Assembly (NCBI GenBank): GCA_015680685.1
Contig: MNCI01025002.1
Span: 560,830-624,829 of the forward strand
Reading direction: 5' to 3'
DNA length: 64,000 nt
From: Gnetum montanum
Taxonomy: Eukaryota; Streptophyta; Gnetopsida; Gnetales; Gnetaceae
Part shown: in pieces, positions 34,074-45,390 of the stretch
Numbering within the stretch: position 1 is the stretch's first letter
Layout of the letters: each line of letters opens with the position of its first letter
Made by a program: the position numbers and the translations under genes
Notes under the pieces: model-generated
What the model was told of the DNA's origin: nothing
Databases searched by the model: none
What the model saw: the letters and a program-made list of their open reading frames with translations, nothing else

Positions 34074-36947
34074 TCAAACAGTCACAAGCAGTGGTGGCTC
34101 CTAAGGCTCTGAAGGATCTTCGCCAACTCTAGGCATGTGTGGTAGCTGAGGTAACTATGGCTATCTTGCTATGGCTACAACCTCCAATGGAAGGTGAAAG
34201 GCATCAATTAATGCCTTCATCTTCTCCTCCTTACTCTAGAAATCATTCACAGTCCACATGGCATCACCCATGTTAACTGTCCCCATGGACAAGGCATGAT
34301 TAGGAACAGTTCCTTTACATTGACAAACTAGGTAGTGAACTATTTACATTTGATGTCAAATTCCCTAACTGCACTCTGCAAATCTTGGTAGTTATTCATC
34401 CTCTTGGTCAAGTTCTTAGCAATTGATCATTGATCCATGAATTATGCCTTAATAACCTCGAGTTCAAAATTTTCCATCGCAAGCTTCTACTTGGCATCCT
34501 TGTGATGCTTGAACTCTACCTTGTACAACAAGTACAAGCTAGTCAACTACTTCTCAAGCTCTGACTATGGATGTCTAGTAGTCAACATACCTAGATTTGC
34601 ATAACAGAGATTGACAAGCTCAATATACTCTATCATCTCTTTAATCTGAAACTCCTTTGTGCAGATTTCTGCCTTGTTGTAGGCATCTATCCCATCAATG
34701 ATGGGTTGCCAAACTTATCAACCTTGTTGGAGTTACTGACGGGCTTCATTTGCTTTTTCCTTCACCAACTAGAAGTATTTCTCATTTACCTCCTTCTGTA
34801 GATCAACCTGTTCTCTATAATGGTCCTTGACTCTCTCAAATTTTAGAGCCTTTAATTTTCAAGTGGCTACCTCAATTCCAGTTTTTTGGCGAAGGGCATA
34901 GACTTCCTCCATGGAGAGATCTCTATTTCCTACTACAAATCTCCTCACTTTTGTATTTGCTTTAGTCAGTTGCTCCTACTATTGATAGATGATATCTGTT
35001 AACTGTTACTTGTGCACATCAACATTCCATAGGTAATAAAATATGTTAACTATTGCTTGATGGATGGTCAATTGGACATTCTCCTAGTGGGTTTGATCCA
35101 AGGCCTTCTGAATCTTGTATTGTATGGCTTCTACTAAGGATCGATAGAACACCTCTGTCTCTATTGCACCCTCAACCCCTTTGAGTTTGGTGTGAAGTTG
35201 TTCCATAGCCTTATTTCTTATTAGTGTTGGGTTGAGGAATGCAAGATCAACACTCTGGGCTCTTAATTTGGCAACTTTCATAGCCAAGTGTTCATTTTTC
35301 TCCTTGGCTATTTCAAGTTGTCCCTCCAATATGATGCTTTAGCCCCTTACTTCCAGCAACTCTGACTGAGTTTTAGTAATGTTGTTTAGAAGGTTAAAGA
35401 CATCTGAAAGCAATTGCCCAGTTCCTACCAATTGGTCAAGTAGTTCTTCATGCTTCGTTGCATTTATTTTGCTATTTGTGGTTCATTTGGACATATACAC
35501 ATCTTTGAGTGCAATGATATCTAGTGTAGATGTCGCAGATGCATTAAGAGTCTTGGCAATACGATTAGCAAACACTTCTACTATGGTCTCCTATCCTTTG
35601 TGCTACATCACCAATACAGTTACCCCTTTTCCCTCCTCCAAGTGCACCGAGAAGGTCACAACATTCCCAGAGATTTCTGGGAGTGATGGTTATTCTATAA
35701 GAGATACTATAACATCTTTGGTGCTCAAATTCAACCTTGCAGAAAGCTGCATTCTTTTGGTTGAGAAAATGGATCCACACTCACCCATCAAATTGATTAT
35801 TCGGGTCATCTTTTTAAGGTGATTCATTATTGGCCTATAAATGGATGGGTCCCCACCACTCATGCCTACTCACTGCTTTAATTCATTCAAAAGCCATTCT
35901 CTGTATTCTCACAACTATTGGGTAGTTACAACGATGTTTGGCACCATTGTCTAAATGGTAAGTGGAGGTGGTGGTTACTACTCCTCTTCTTGAATTATGG
36001 TCGTAAGTGTCTTATCCTTCATTATTTCAACCTAGTTGATGGTTAAAACAATTCTAACAATATCATTGGTGTAACAGATTATCCTCCCCTTTGACAGAGT
36101 TTCCTAATGAGGCATGAAAAGGGGAGTGCCTTCCTTCTATGTTCATTTTCTTTAAATCACTTCTTCATATCTGGATAGATCAGCTACAGAAGGTTGATTA
36201 GGAATCTCCCACTCATAGCAACACATACCTAGGTAGAGAAGCTGATGATTTTGCTTAGCCTCATCATGAGATTAAGGTGAAAGGCCACAATCTTGTAGTA
36301 AATCCTCTCTGCTAGTGTAAGCCCACCAAACTCCTTACGATCAACATCATAGCATGGTTGCACCCATTCTTTCTTAATACTGGGATCTACCTGCATTGGG
36401 ATCTCAATAAGTTTCATCCCTATTTTGGGCAACCCAAGCATTGCAACAATGGCCTATGATGAGTACGACATTGAGATGTCCTTGATTTTCATCATTGCTC
36501 TGAGTTGCTTATTCTTCTAGAATAAAAACATCTCTCCCATGTACCACTCTCTAATAGAAGTGATGACTAGCCACATGGGAGAGGCCTTTAGCTGGTCCTA
36601 CACTTCTCTTGGTGCATGCTCTAGAAAAGGACCAACATTTAACTCTTAGAGCATCGATATTTGAACCTTCCTCAATTTGATTTGATTCAGGTAGGCCTTT
36701 TTAAGGTCACCTTGAGGTTTGCTAGTTGTGTTGGTGCATCATCTCGATGGGAGTGTTCTATTGCTACTGCTACTGGTTTTGGAATCTATCTGATAGATTC
36801 CACTTCTACCTCTTCCCTGAGAGGACTTGTGGTGTGTGTTGCTAATGGTTCTTCTTGGGGTTGTTCTTGGCCCCTTTCCATTCTAGGCCATTTCTCCCTT
36901 GGTTGGGATGGTCTTGCTTCTTGTGTGTGCTTTCCTTTTGGTGCAAT
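34074..36947 (-). pseudogene. Element 3 second gene (env-position ORF), broken
   Basis: The start codon position (36947-36945) is ATT where the homologues have ATG; TAG precedes it directly, as in elements 1 and 2. The C-terminus carries EPPLLVTV with TGA at 34074-34076. The best block is 36229-36441 (LGLPKIGMKLIEIPMQVDPS ... LTLAERIYYKIVAFHLNLM), which matches the LTLEERIYSKIGTYHIF block of element 1. The coiled coil is 35084-35329 (EIAKEKNEHLAMKVAKLRA). Stops interrupt it. It lies between the end of pol and the 3' LTR on the same strand, so it is in the env-like position. Function unknown. Confidence 0.7.
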
Positions 36948-37395
36948 CTACAATCACAACACATCTATGGATTAATAGATGTAATGTTTAACTTTAAAGT
37001 TTTGAATACCTTTTCTCATTAGTTAGTTATTTACACTTTGGCTAATGTTGGACCATGGAAAATTGATTATTTCATTATTATTAATTATTTATTATAATTG
37101 TCACTGGAGCTTGTTTAAAAGGTTTAACTCTTGTAATTTAGTACTTAATAGTTGATTTTTCAGTTAAACCTTTATGGGAGTAAGAAAAATCATAAAAAAA
37201 TTTCTCTCAAAAGTGGTACATTTGTGGCCCCCATGATGAATAGCTTACCTCCAGTAGCTTTAGGGTCAAATAAAAAAGTGATTTGGATAAATGGTTTGTG
37301 AGTTATGAACTTTAGAAGGTTCTTGGCTCTAAAAAATTGAAAAATTCCTTTGGCATTTATTAGAAAATGTAAAGTTTTCTAAGTGGGGTCATGCC

Positions 37396-37403
37396 TATTT
37401 ATA
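37396..37403 (-). promoter_or_regulatory. Internal TATA box of element 3 second gene
   Basis: TATAAATA (minus), about 450 bp upstream of the start site at 36947. Upstream of it (plus 37422-37492) stands an array of 'atggggccc.atatatgggg' and 'ccattaatagggcc' words that echo the element's LTR (33785-33830). Inferred promoter. Confidence 0.45.
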
Positions 37404-37499
37404 GTATTTTTCCCTTACATAGATGGGGCCCAATATATGGGGCCTCGTATATGGGTTTGCTCCATTAATAGGGCCCCATATATGGGGCCCATTGGCAAA

Positions 37500-39129
37500 A
37501 ATTTTTAAAATTTGAATATCTCAAGAAATATAAGGAATTTTTCAATGAATTTAGGGTCTATGGAATCCTAGAAAAACCACGAATATGATCAAAGCATTGA
37601 AGAGGATCTTTGAAAGCTCAAAAATTGAAAAATTTGATGTAGAATGTATTTAATAAACAAAATATGTAAAGGAACACACGAGGTAATGTAGAAGATGGAT
37701 GTACAAAATATTTTGCTTATGAGAATGCCTAGGGATAAGGTACTTAATGAACTCAACCAAGGAATATGCAAGTGGGTCCTCCCCATAGTAGACACATACC
37801 CTTTTAACCTTGCATAACTTGAACCTAAGGAATCTGTGGGCCCCATAGGTGACTAATGGTCGATGGAAGTTAAGAACCAAAACCTGAAATATTCTACCTA
37901 CGTCAAACCAAGACATGGAACCAAGAACATGGACACTAGCAATGAGGTGAGTTATGGTCAACAAAGATGAATGATGGAGAAGGTGGAATAGAATTCTAAA
38001 TTGAGGTCATGAGAAGTCCCTTATCAAGTTTATGTTTAAAATAACCTAAGAAGATCCATCCTTAGTCCAGATCAAAACCAACCTCTTTCAATGATTTCAC
38101 ATTATTACTCTAAGACCGATCCACCCCCTCAAGACACAAGAGTGCTTCCACAAAACAACCATAATTCCTTAAAGAGAAGAAAAGAGAAGTAGGAAGTGAA
38201 AGAGGACCTTATTTAGAGGAGACCTTCAAGCATGGGTAACATGTCTTTCTAGTCCCATAACCAGTGCTTGTAGCCCATTGATTTGTCTAATGGGTGTGCT
38301 TTGAATTTCCATCATGTTTTTTTTTTCTCTCTTTGGATGGGAACCATACCATGTAAGGACTTTATTTTACTTCCTATAGTCGGTGACATGGAACAGTAAG
38401 TAGCTCATGAAAACACCTAAGCACTCAAGTAAGTAGAGAAGTACAAAGAGTATTAAGTCCCCTTGAAGTCACACCTTGTGCAAACCTTTGAATCCTTCCC
38501 AATTCCAAAAACTACCAAGGTCATAAATTTATTGAAAGTTGATTTAATGAAAAGAGACCTCAAACTTCCAAAACAAAGAAAACCATAGAGTTTGTGAATG
38601 GGTGGATATCATGGACTCACTGCCTATTCCATAAAAAGAAATCATAACTGATCCATCAGTACAAAAATTCAAAAATAGAAACCAAACATTAGTAAACAAA
38701 ACATAAAGCACAAACCACCATTAGTAACAACTACAATACCACTACATCCTGTTGGAAATAAAGCACTTTTATTAGCCAAAATTTGAAAATCATACTCAAA
38801 CAAAACAAAGTAAAATATATAAGAAAGTGTAAAATATCCAATAAAAATTCAAATGTACTAATAATGGTGTAAAACAAAAAATAGTGTAAAAATAGGAAAA
38901 ATTTTGAAAATCAAAAAATTGTAAAATAAATAAATTGCAAAATCAAAACGTGGAAAACAAAAAATAGAAAAACTAAGGAGCCATATGGATGATTTGCATG
39001 GATGGCCATCTCCCATACAACTAAGTTGGAAAGAGGAGATCTGAAAAATTGAACATGGTTATCCATTTGTTGAGGCATTCGTTGCATTAGCTTTCTTAGG
39101 CTCATGGAAAAGGTTTACTTATTGGATGT
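37500..39129 (-). other. Non-coding spacer of element 3
   Basis: Holds the same ordered modules as elements 1 and 2: 'gtgggtcctccccatagtag' (37772), 'gcatgggtaacatgtctttc' (38232), 'agtccccttgaagtcacacc' (38456), 'ggactcactgcct' (38622), and an A-rich tract (38760-38970). No supported gene. Confidence 0.6.
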
Positions 39130-39321
39130 TGAACAACTACTTTTTATTTGGGCTCTCAGGTTTGTATATGGTCATGGCCTCAGAAGGAAAGGTTTCATCA
39201 ATTATATAAGGTCCTTCCCACAATGTTTGGACTTTGGTGGATTCCAGTAGAGAACCTTATCTCTTGATTTAAATTTTACTTTTTATATTCTAAGGTCATG
39301 TCATTATTTTCTAAATGCCTT
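39130..39321 (-). pseudogene. C-terminal end of element 3 pol (integrase tail)
   Basis: Minus-strand reading around 39255-39150 contains KVQTLWEGPYIIDETFPSEA, matching the KWEGPY motif near the end of plant Ty3/gypsy integrases (C-terminal DNA-binding part), and ends at a stop near 39149. Upstream it runs into 39322, where element A begins, so the rest of pol is displaced beyond 64000. It shows that element 3 had pol before its second gene. Confidence 0.6.
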
Positions 39322-40861
39322 TGAAACACCGTGAAAATTGTGAGTCGGCCTCAGGCGAAGATTCGCGATTCAGACAAAAGTACATGACAGAATTCCAAAA
39401 AGAAGAACAAGGCAGGGCAAGGCAAAGAGGCGCGCGGCATCAAGACTTTGGTTTCCTTTCGCAGATTTCTTATCTTACTATGTTTTCCGTCTTTACGCTA
39501 TAGTATGCAATGTAGCGCAATCACGCTCAGCGTAACATAGTCTGACATTAGAGCGGTTTACTTCAGCAGATTTGGCAAAGTCTAAGGCCTAAACAGCGTA
39601 ATATGCGACCTCTCGTGTATTCTGCTAAGTCTTTTGTCCAAGGGCAGATTTACGCTCTGTTATGCAAGGCAGCGTAACAAGCTTTGGAAATCTCAAAAAA
39701 GGATCCAAAGGAAGCGCAACAGGTCAAGTTACGCTCGTTACACAACGCAACGTACGCAGCGTAATCCATCGCCAAGTTAACCATTGTTTACACTTCACTA
39801 CGCTTGGTAGCGTAAACCAGCGTAAAGCAACTTGAGTCCCTTACTTGTGTGCTTTATTACGCCCTCGCACGCGACGCAATGCGTACAAGTGTAATGTAGC
39901 CCAAAATCAATTGAGACATGCCTGATCCAGATTTGTCATCCATACGCACAATACGCAGATGCGCGTATTGTGCGTAGTCACAAATTTCAATACGAGGACA
40001 GTCAAGTCAACGATCTTCTGAAGGGTTTGAAACACGTGTCATCACAGCCGTGCCTTCTTCATGTATTGTCAAACCTCTAAATATCCCAGTTGGCGAAGAA
40101 AAAAAACACGGAGAAGACATGGAGACAAAGAGAAAGAGCAGCATTTTCTGGCAATCATTTGGCAGCACTATCTTTCCACAGAGACAGGAGACATTTTTTC
40201 TTGAGCATTAGCAGCAGGAGTGATTACCTCTTTGGCGAAGACACAACTTTCTCCATTAGTGATCGTCGGCAGTTTTGAGCAAAGACTACCTAAGGCAAAA
40301 GGAGCAGATCCGAGATCAAGAGATCATCTGGTGTGGTTTGTGAGTTTCTATTGGTTAGAAGTAGTTGATCAATAGATGTCAGAACTTGACCTTCCTTGCA
40401 TCCCATCTCTGGCCTACGAGGTAGATCGGACTCCATTTTGTATTTCTGCTTAGACAGTTTTCCTTGTTATTTTGTGTTTGCTTCACATAAGGCAATCGAG
40501 GTCTCCCCAGTGTAACGTGATATACAAAGTATTCATTTTTTTGGGTCAAACCCATGGATCTTGAAATCACGCATTTCTCTTGTATTTGATTCCTATTACC
40601 GTGTTAGCATTATCATCGTTATAACTCATCTGCATTGTTTTTCTCTCATTTTTGCGACCTGTCGAATCAAATCATTCCATGCAACATCCATAATCTCCAT
40701 CAGTTTACTGATTTAATAAGTCCCTGTCTGATCGACAAGACCATTCAAGGCACTACGGATTCGTTTTCTTTTCCAACACAACCCTCGCACGGATCTGTGG
40801 TTAAGACTGTTTACATGGATTTTGTTTGGTATTCCAGCTGTCGACATTTTCCGTCATTACA
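39322..40861 (+). repeat. Element A 5' LTR
   Basis: 1,540 bp, TGAAACACC...CATTACA. The start matches the reverse complement of the B LTR starts at 49158 and 63603, the end those at 47700 and 62145. TATA-like CTAAATAT at 40077-40084, with a 14-bp perfect inverted repeat about 100 bp upstream (39943-39976). U3 is dense in GCGTAA/TACGCT words. Confidence 0.9.
39943..39976. promoter_or_regulatory. Perfect inverted repeat in LTR U3
   Basis: Arms TACGCACAATACGC (39943-39956) and GCGTATTGTGCGTA (39963-39976) around a 6-base spacer, about 100 bp upstream of the TATA box. The B 3' LTR keeps 13-bp perfect arms (48499-48511 and 48518-48530). The B 5' LTR has two mismatches in one arm (62944-62975). Could be a protein-binding palindrome or a hairpin; role unknown. 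Confidence 0.6.
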
Positions 40862-40867
40862 GTTTTC

Positions 40868-40886
40868 TGGCGCTAGAAGGAGGGCC
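40868..40886 (+). promoter_or_regulatory. Primer binding site of element A
   Basis: TGGCGCTAGAAGGAGGGCC, a few bases after the LTR end. Element B has the same site with changes (minus of 62120-62138). The place and the TGG start fit a PBS; I do not assign the tRNA. Confidence 0.65.
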
Positions 40887-41121
40887 TAGGCTCCGATTCG
40901 TATTTTTTACGGGTAGCCCTGTTAGCGATCTATACCCGCGTTGCCAAAAAACATGAACGTAATACCTCTACGGAAGTTTACGAAAGTTCGTGTGGTGTAG
41001 ATCGGTTACTTTAACGATTCCTCTGGAATCCTACAGGGTAGAAAGCCTAAACGCGATCTTCTTTGCCCATCGTTTTTTCTCTTAGATTTAGTCGTTTATT
41101 GTCACCTAATCTACTTGATCA

Positions 41122-44061
41122 ATGGATCCATCTTACACAAACACAACCACCATGGTCGCCGCTGACTTGGGTGCCACATCTGTGAACCTTATCGCTATTA
41201 CCAGGCCAGCTCCTAGTGCAACAGGACCTCAGGGACCATCGCATCAGTCATTGAGGTTACAGGGCAAAGACCCAATATTTACTGCCGTGACCCCTGAGGA
41301 ATACAACTTTATCTGCGTCAAGATCCAGGCAAAGCTTGCCCTTAGCCGAGCCGAAATCGAGGCGAAGCGAAATTTCGAGATGATCCATCGAGGGGGTCAA
41401 GATTTCACCCCAACAACCTATGACATCATCCCTTTAACAGACCAGCAACATGAAATTATAACATAGTTGGTCATGGCAAAAAGCCAAGCTGCACAGGCTA
41501 TGAAGGAACCCCAAAATGGGGAGGAAGAAGATGATGAGTTTGCGGCCCAGTCTGAGCACTCATATCACACTCTTAGTCCCCATACTTACGTCAACCCATT
41601 ATTCCCTCTTAATGGAGAAGTTGCCTCGCTCAATCCGGCCATGACCACACAAACGCACATCCCTATCATTCCGCAAGGCACTGCGCATCCATTTGGGCTG
41701 CAAGTGCAAATACCCCACAATAACATGGGGGCGGCTTCCTCACCACGTGTACTTAGCATTCCGGCGGTGGTTCCAGCAGCCACCGTGCCCCATTTTATCC
41801 TGCAGATCCAACCCCAAACCATATCCACAACTCGCCCGATGCAAACCTTATCGTTGCCGCCCCCTCCAACCCTACAGATCACCGCTGTCGTGCAGCCACA
41901 GATACCTGTCCAGCAGCCTACCGCAAGTCAGTGGACCTACCCCGCGGCACAACACAACTAGTCTGCAGTGTACGGTGTGCAACCCTCGGTGGCATCCGCA
42001 ATGCATATTCAGCAAGTGATTCTACAATATCCCTATCCTTATCCCGCGCAGCCGGTGGTGGCCAATCTCTCTTCCCAAACCGGTGGATGGTGGTCTTCAC
42101 AGGCACCCCTGCCTGCAGGGATCCCTGCCCCACCATCTGTTGGCCAAACCATCCCACCATTTCCACTGCCTGGCCTTGCTTTCCCAGGTCAGCCCCCTGC
42201 TCCTCCTACACAGACACCTCCAGCAACAAGTCTGGACCAAGCCTTTCTACTTATTCAAACCCTCACCGAGCAGGTTAGGCATCTTAAGGCCGCTGGCTCA
42301 GACACTGTACAAATCATGGACTTTTACCAAGATGATCCCATTAGTCCAGTGGTCCCCATGTTGTCGTTGCCACTAGGGATGTCCTTACCTCATTTTACCA
42401 AGTATAATGGGGAGGGGGATCCTAACGCTCACTTAGTCACCTTTAGATCCGAATCCTTGTTGTTGCAACAGTGGCCTCACACGATTATCCGCGTCTTTGC
42501 TATGTCGTTGATAGGGAAAGCTCTAGATTGGTATCGAACCCTCCCACGCTCTTCCATTTCAACCTTGGAAGAGCTTCTGACACAATTCATGATCCACTTT
42601 AAATACAACTTAAAGCTGGAAGTCACATTAGCTCAACTTATGGGAGTGAAACAAGACCCTCTCGAACCAGTCCAGAAGTTTATACAGCGCTGGAATGCTA
42701 CTTTAAATGAAATCTGTGAGCCAATCACGGACTCACATTTACTGGCCATCTTCAAAGGAGCAGTCAATGACTTTATCAAGTCAAAGCTGTATTATCTTTC
42801 CCCCAACTCCTTACATCAGGTGTTCGCTCAAATTAGAAGCATCCAAGATGCTGCGGAGGCCAGCAAAGACCCGGCGTATGTCGCCTACAAAAATGCTCAC
42901 AACAAAGGCAAGGACAAAGGTAAAGCGACAACAACGATAGTGGCTGCACTAGCTGAGGGCACAAAGAACAAGAACAAGAAAGCACCTGCGACGTCTCCTG
43001 AGACCACGGCCAGTGTAGGTAGCACCAGCCAAGACACAACTGCCCCTGAAGGCTCCCCCCAGCCAAAACCAAACTTTGAGCGTAAAGATCGCTCAAAGTA
43101 TACAGCCCTGCCTGTAAAACATTCAGAACTGTTGAAACAATTGTTAGGGGCTAGATACATTCAACCCAAAAGAGTATCCGAAGAAGCTCTGAAGCGTCAC
43201 AGACGTCATTGTGAACTGCTGAAGAATCCTTCTTTAGCCCTGCCTAATGAGCCATCAGTTCCAAAATCTTTCAGGCTAGACCGTTTCTGTGACTACCACC
43301 AGTTGTGTGGTCACGACATAGATTACTGCTGGGCATTGAAGGACAACATTCAATGCATGATCGACGACGGTCATCTAAAACTAGATGGCAGTAGTCTGAC
43401 GTGCCCGGAAAATCAAGTATTGCACATGTATAAAGATCCATTGAATGCAAACAACGCACCCTATACAATCAATGTGGTGAGTACGGACAGTGAGAGGAAA
43501 GTACCACCCAAACAACCTTTTGTTTTGCGTGTACCTACCAACTCACAACAGGGGGGAAGCCTTTCATCGACAGCCAGTAGCGTCTCAAGGCCACCATTCA
43601 TCATTCGGGCACCTTCTCAGAATACCACTCAGCCACGTAGTAACAACCAAGCCGCGGCCTCATCCGCACCCACACCTAGGGCACCCTTCATTCTCAGGGC
43701 GCCAAAACCACCGGCTGCTCCTCTCACGCAGGGGCAGACCTCTAATCAAAATCGCCAACCACCACCTGACAAACAAAAGGGAGAGGATACATCTGTTAGC
43801 GCCACAAAGGACCACTCTACGCTCGGCTTCCCTAAGCTTAGGCCCCTCGGTCTGTGCCTTCGCCTGTACCTCAGAGGCAGGATAAAAGTGCAGAAACGTA
43901 ACCACCTCCTCTCGGCGAGAAAAAGAACAACCCCCCGACTGACATCATTCGACCTCGGGAGATTCGTCTCTTGGGACGAATGGAAGAAGGCAAGGGGAAT
44001 AAACAACCTAGCTGAGAGAAGAACCTCCTCGACGCGTTTACGCAGGTTAAACGGGCTCTAA
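41122..44061 (+). pseudogene. Element A gag, nearly full length, with two in-frame stops and a frameshift
   Basis: Starts ATG 41122 (MDPSYTNTT...), about 260 bp after the PBS. One frame runs through TAG at 41464-41466 and 41959-41961; element B has Gln at both places, so both look like CAG-to-TAG changes. Order: N-terminal linker; long Pro/Gln-rich region (41570-42230); capsid-type gag domain (about 42379-42850: LPHFTKYNGEGDPNAHLVTF, LDWYRTLPRSSISTLEEL, FIQRWNATLNEI); Lys-rich stretch; zinc-knuckle-like CDYHQLCGHDIDYC (43288-43329); Pro-rich tail. A one-base loss near 43848 shifts the frame. The relative in B is at 59387-61900. It would assemble virus-like particles if intact. Confidence 0.85.
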
Positions 44062-44913
44062 AACAAAAAAAATACAATGCTGAGCCTCTATGACCTGCTC
44101 ATGACATCCCGAGAACATCGCGAGGCTATGGTCCGCATGCTGACATCCATACCTGTGGACAAAAGCTTACTAGCGGAGGAGGAAGCGATACACGCTGTCA
44201 TGTTTCCTTCCGAAGCTGAGCAACCTAAGCCTACCTCGCTGACTTTTCATGATAAATCCATCAAAGATGATCCTAAAAAGGGTCAAGTGACAACTGAACC
44301 CATGTTCATCACCATTCGGGTCGGTCAGTACCTGATCCGGAGAGTACATGTGGACGACGGCGTAGCTGCAAACGTCATTCCTTATCCCATTGTGGATAGG
44401 TTGGGTCTGGTCGACCAGCTCATTCCCACGATGACAACATGCGTAAAGTCGTTCAATGGAGCAAGGGTTCAGGTCAAGGGGATGGTGCGTATCGAGTTTG
44501 TGGCAGGAGATCAATTCCCAATGGATGCCATATTCCTAGTCGTCGAGGAGATGCCTGGGTTTAACTTGATCTTAGGGAGGTCCTGGTTAGCCCAGTTGAG
44601 GGCAGTTTCATCACCGATACATCAAGAAATACACCTACCTTACGCAGGAGGGGAGGTCATAATACGCTGCGATGAAATCACCCCCAGGACTGTCAACAAC
44701 ATTGAGGAAGAACGGGGTTCGGAGATAGAAACATCGGATGATCAAACCCATCTCCAAATCCCTCAACAAATCGAAACCAATGATGACAGTTTAGCCTGGG
44801 CCAACCTGCCATTTCAGGATGGCGGCATGGAAGAGTCAGACTGTAAACCCCTCCGTCCTTACACAACACTGAACGTAAAGGCCGTTAAGAAACAATTGCG
44901 AATTAGCAGCTGA
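44062..44913 (+). pseudogene. Element A protease domain
   Basis: Open from 44077 to TGA at 44913, continuing gag after an A8 homopolymer (44065-44072; A7 in element B) that resets the frame lost near 43848. The retropepsin-like domain is about 44290-44640: ITIRVGQYLIRRVHVDDGVA with the active-site region at 44353-44358 (V-D-D-G where D-S/T-G is usual), then FLVVEEMPGFNLILGRSWL (flap/ILGR motif). It would cleave the Gag-Pol polyprotein. The frame ends in RISS with a stop. No RT follows here; the antisense gene comes next. Confidence 0.75.
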
Positions 44914-45390
44914 ACTGAATGGCATTTACGCACATTATCAGGTTCCTTACCAATTATCGTTGTTTACGCTTAGCAGCCGTTTTCGCTCAATGCATATTTA
45001 TGTTATAGAAATTTTCAATGTTTATGCTTGTCATTCCTTCCTCACGCTATTACATTTCTGTTATGTACACATTTACATCTTTTGATCACTTTAGCCCAAA
45101 TACGCAAAAAAAAAATATACATCACCATCAATTACGCTCTATGCATTACGTAATTGGCCTGCAACAACCTTAAACTAGCCGTGGCCCACAATGGCCTAAA
45201 ACTAGCAATTTCATTCTGTCGCAACATAACTTAGGCAAAATTGTTAACAACTACGCTTACGCTTTGCAGATAAAAACGCAAGAGACAAAAATTAAAATAG
45301 ACATTTAAAGACAAAAACCTTATAGCTAGTCTTTCAATCATTCGCATAACCATTGTTGACAACAACCAATAAACCACGCGTAAATCAAAA
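44914..45390 (-). other. Spacer between protease and antisense gene of element A, with motif pair
   Basis: Non-coding and rich in TACGC words. Two minus-strand copies of a 'CTAGTTT(T)AGGCC...GGGCC' motif lie at 45157-45178 and 45183-45205. Element B has the same pair at the same place (58153-58175 and 58203-58225). Confidence 0.55.

Larger units (their letters stand above)
32954..39321 (-). mobile_element. Element 3, 3' half (interrupted by element A at 39322)
   Basis: Minus orientation. Visible from its 3' end: 3' LTR (32954-33833), PPT (minus of 33834-33846, ATGGGGGTA), second gene, internal TATA, spacer, A-rich tract and the C-terminal end of pol up to 39321, where the Tat-type LTR starts. 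The rest, including the 5' LTR, must lie beyond the right edge. Left flank 5-mer ATTCT (32949-32953) should be repeated there. Unlike elements 1 and 2 it retains pol sequence. Confidence 0.75.

Noticed and set aside
35379-35822. Plus-strand 147-codon frame
   Set aside because: Opposite strand of the second gene's coiled-coil region; homologous positions in elements 1 and 2 are not open.
36661-36975. Plus-strand 104-codon frame
   Set aside because: Opposite strand of the start of element 3's second gene; no independent support.
41586-41882. Minus-strand frame opposite element A gag
   Set aside because: Shadow of the Pro/Gln-rich gag linker; no counterpart kept in B.
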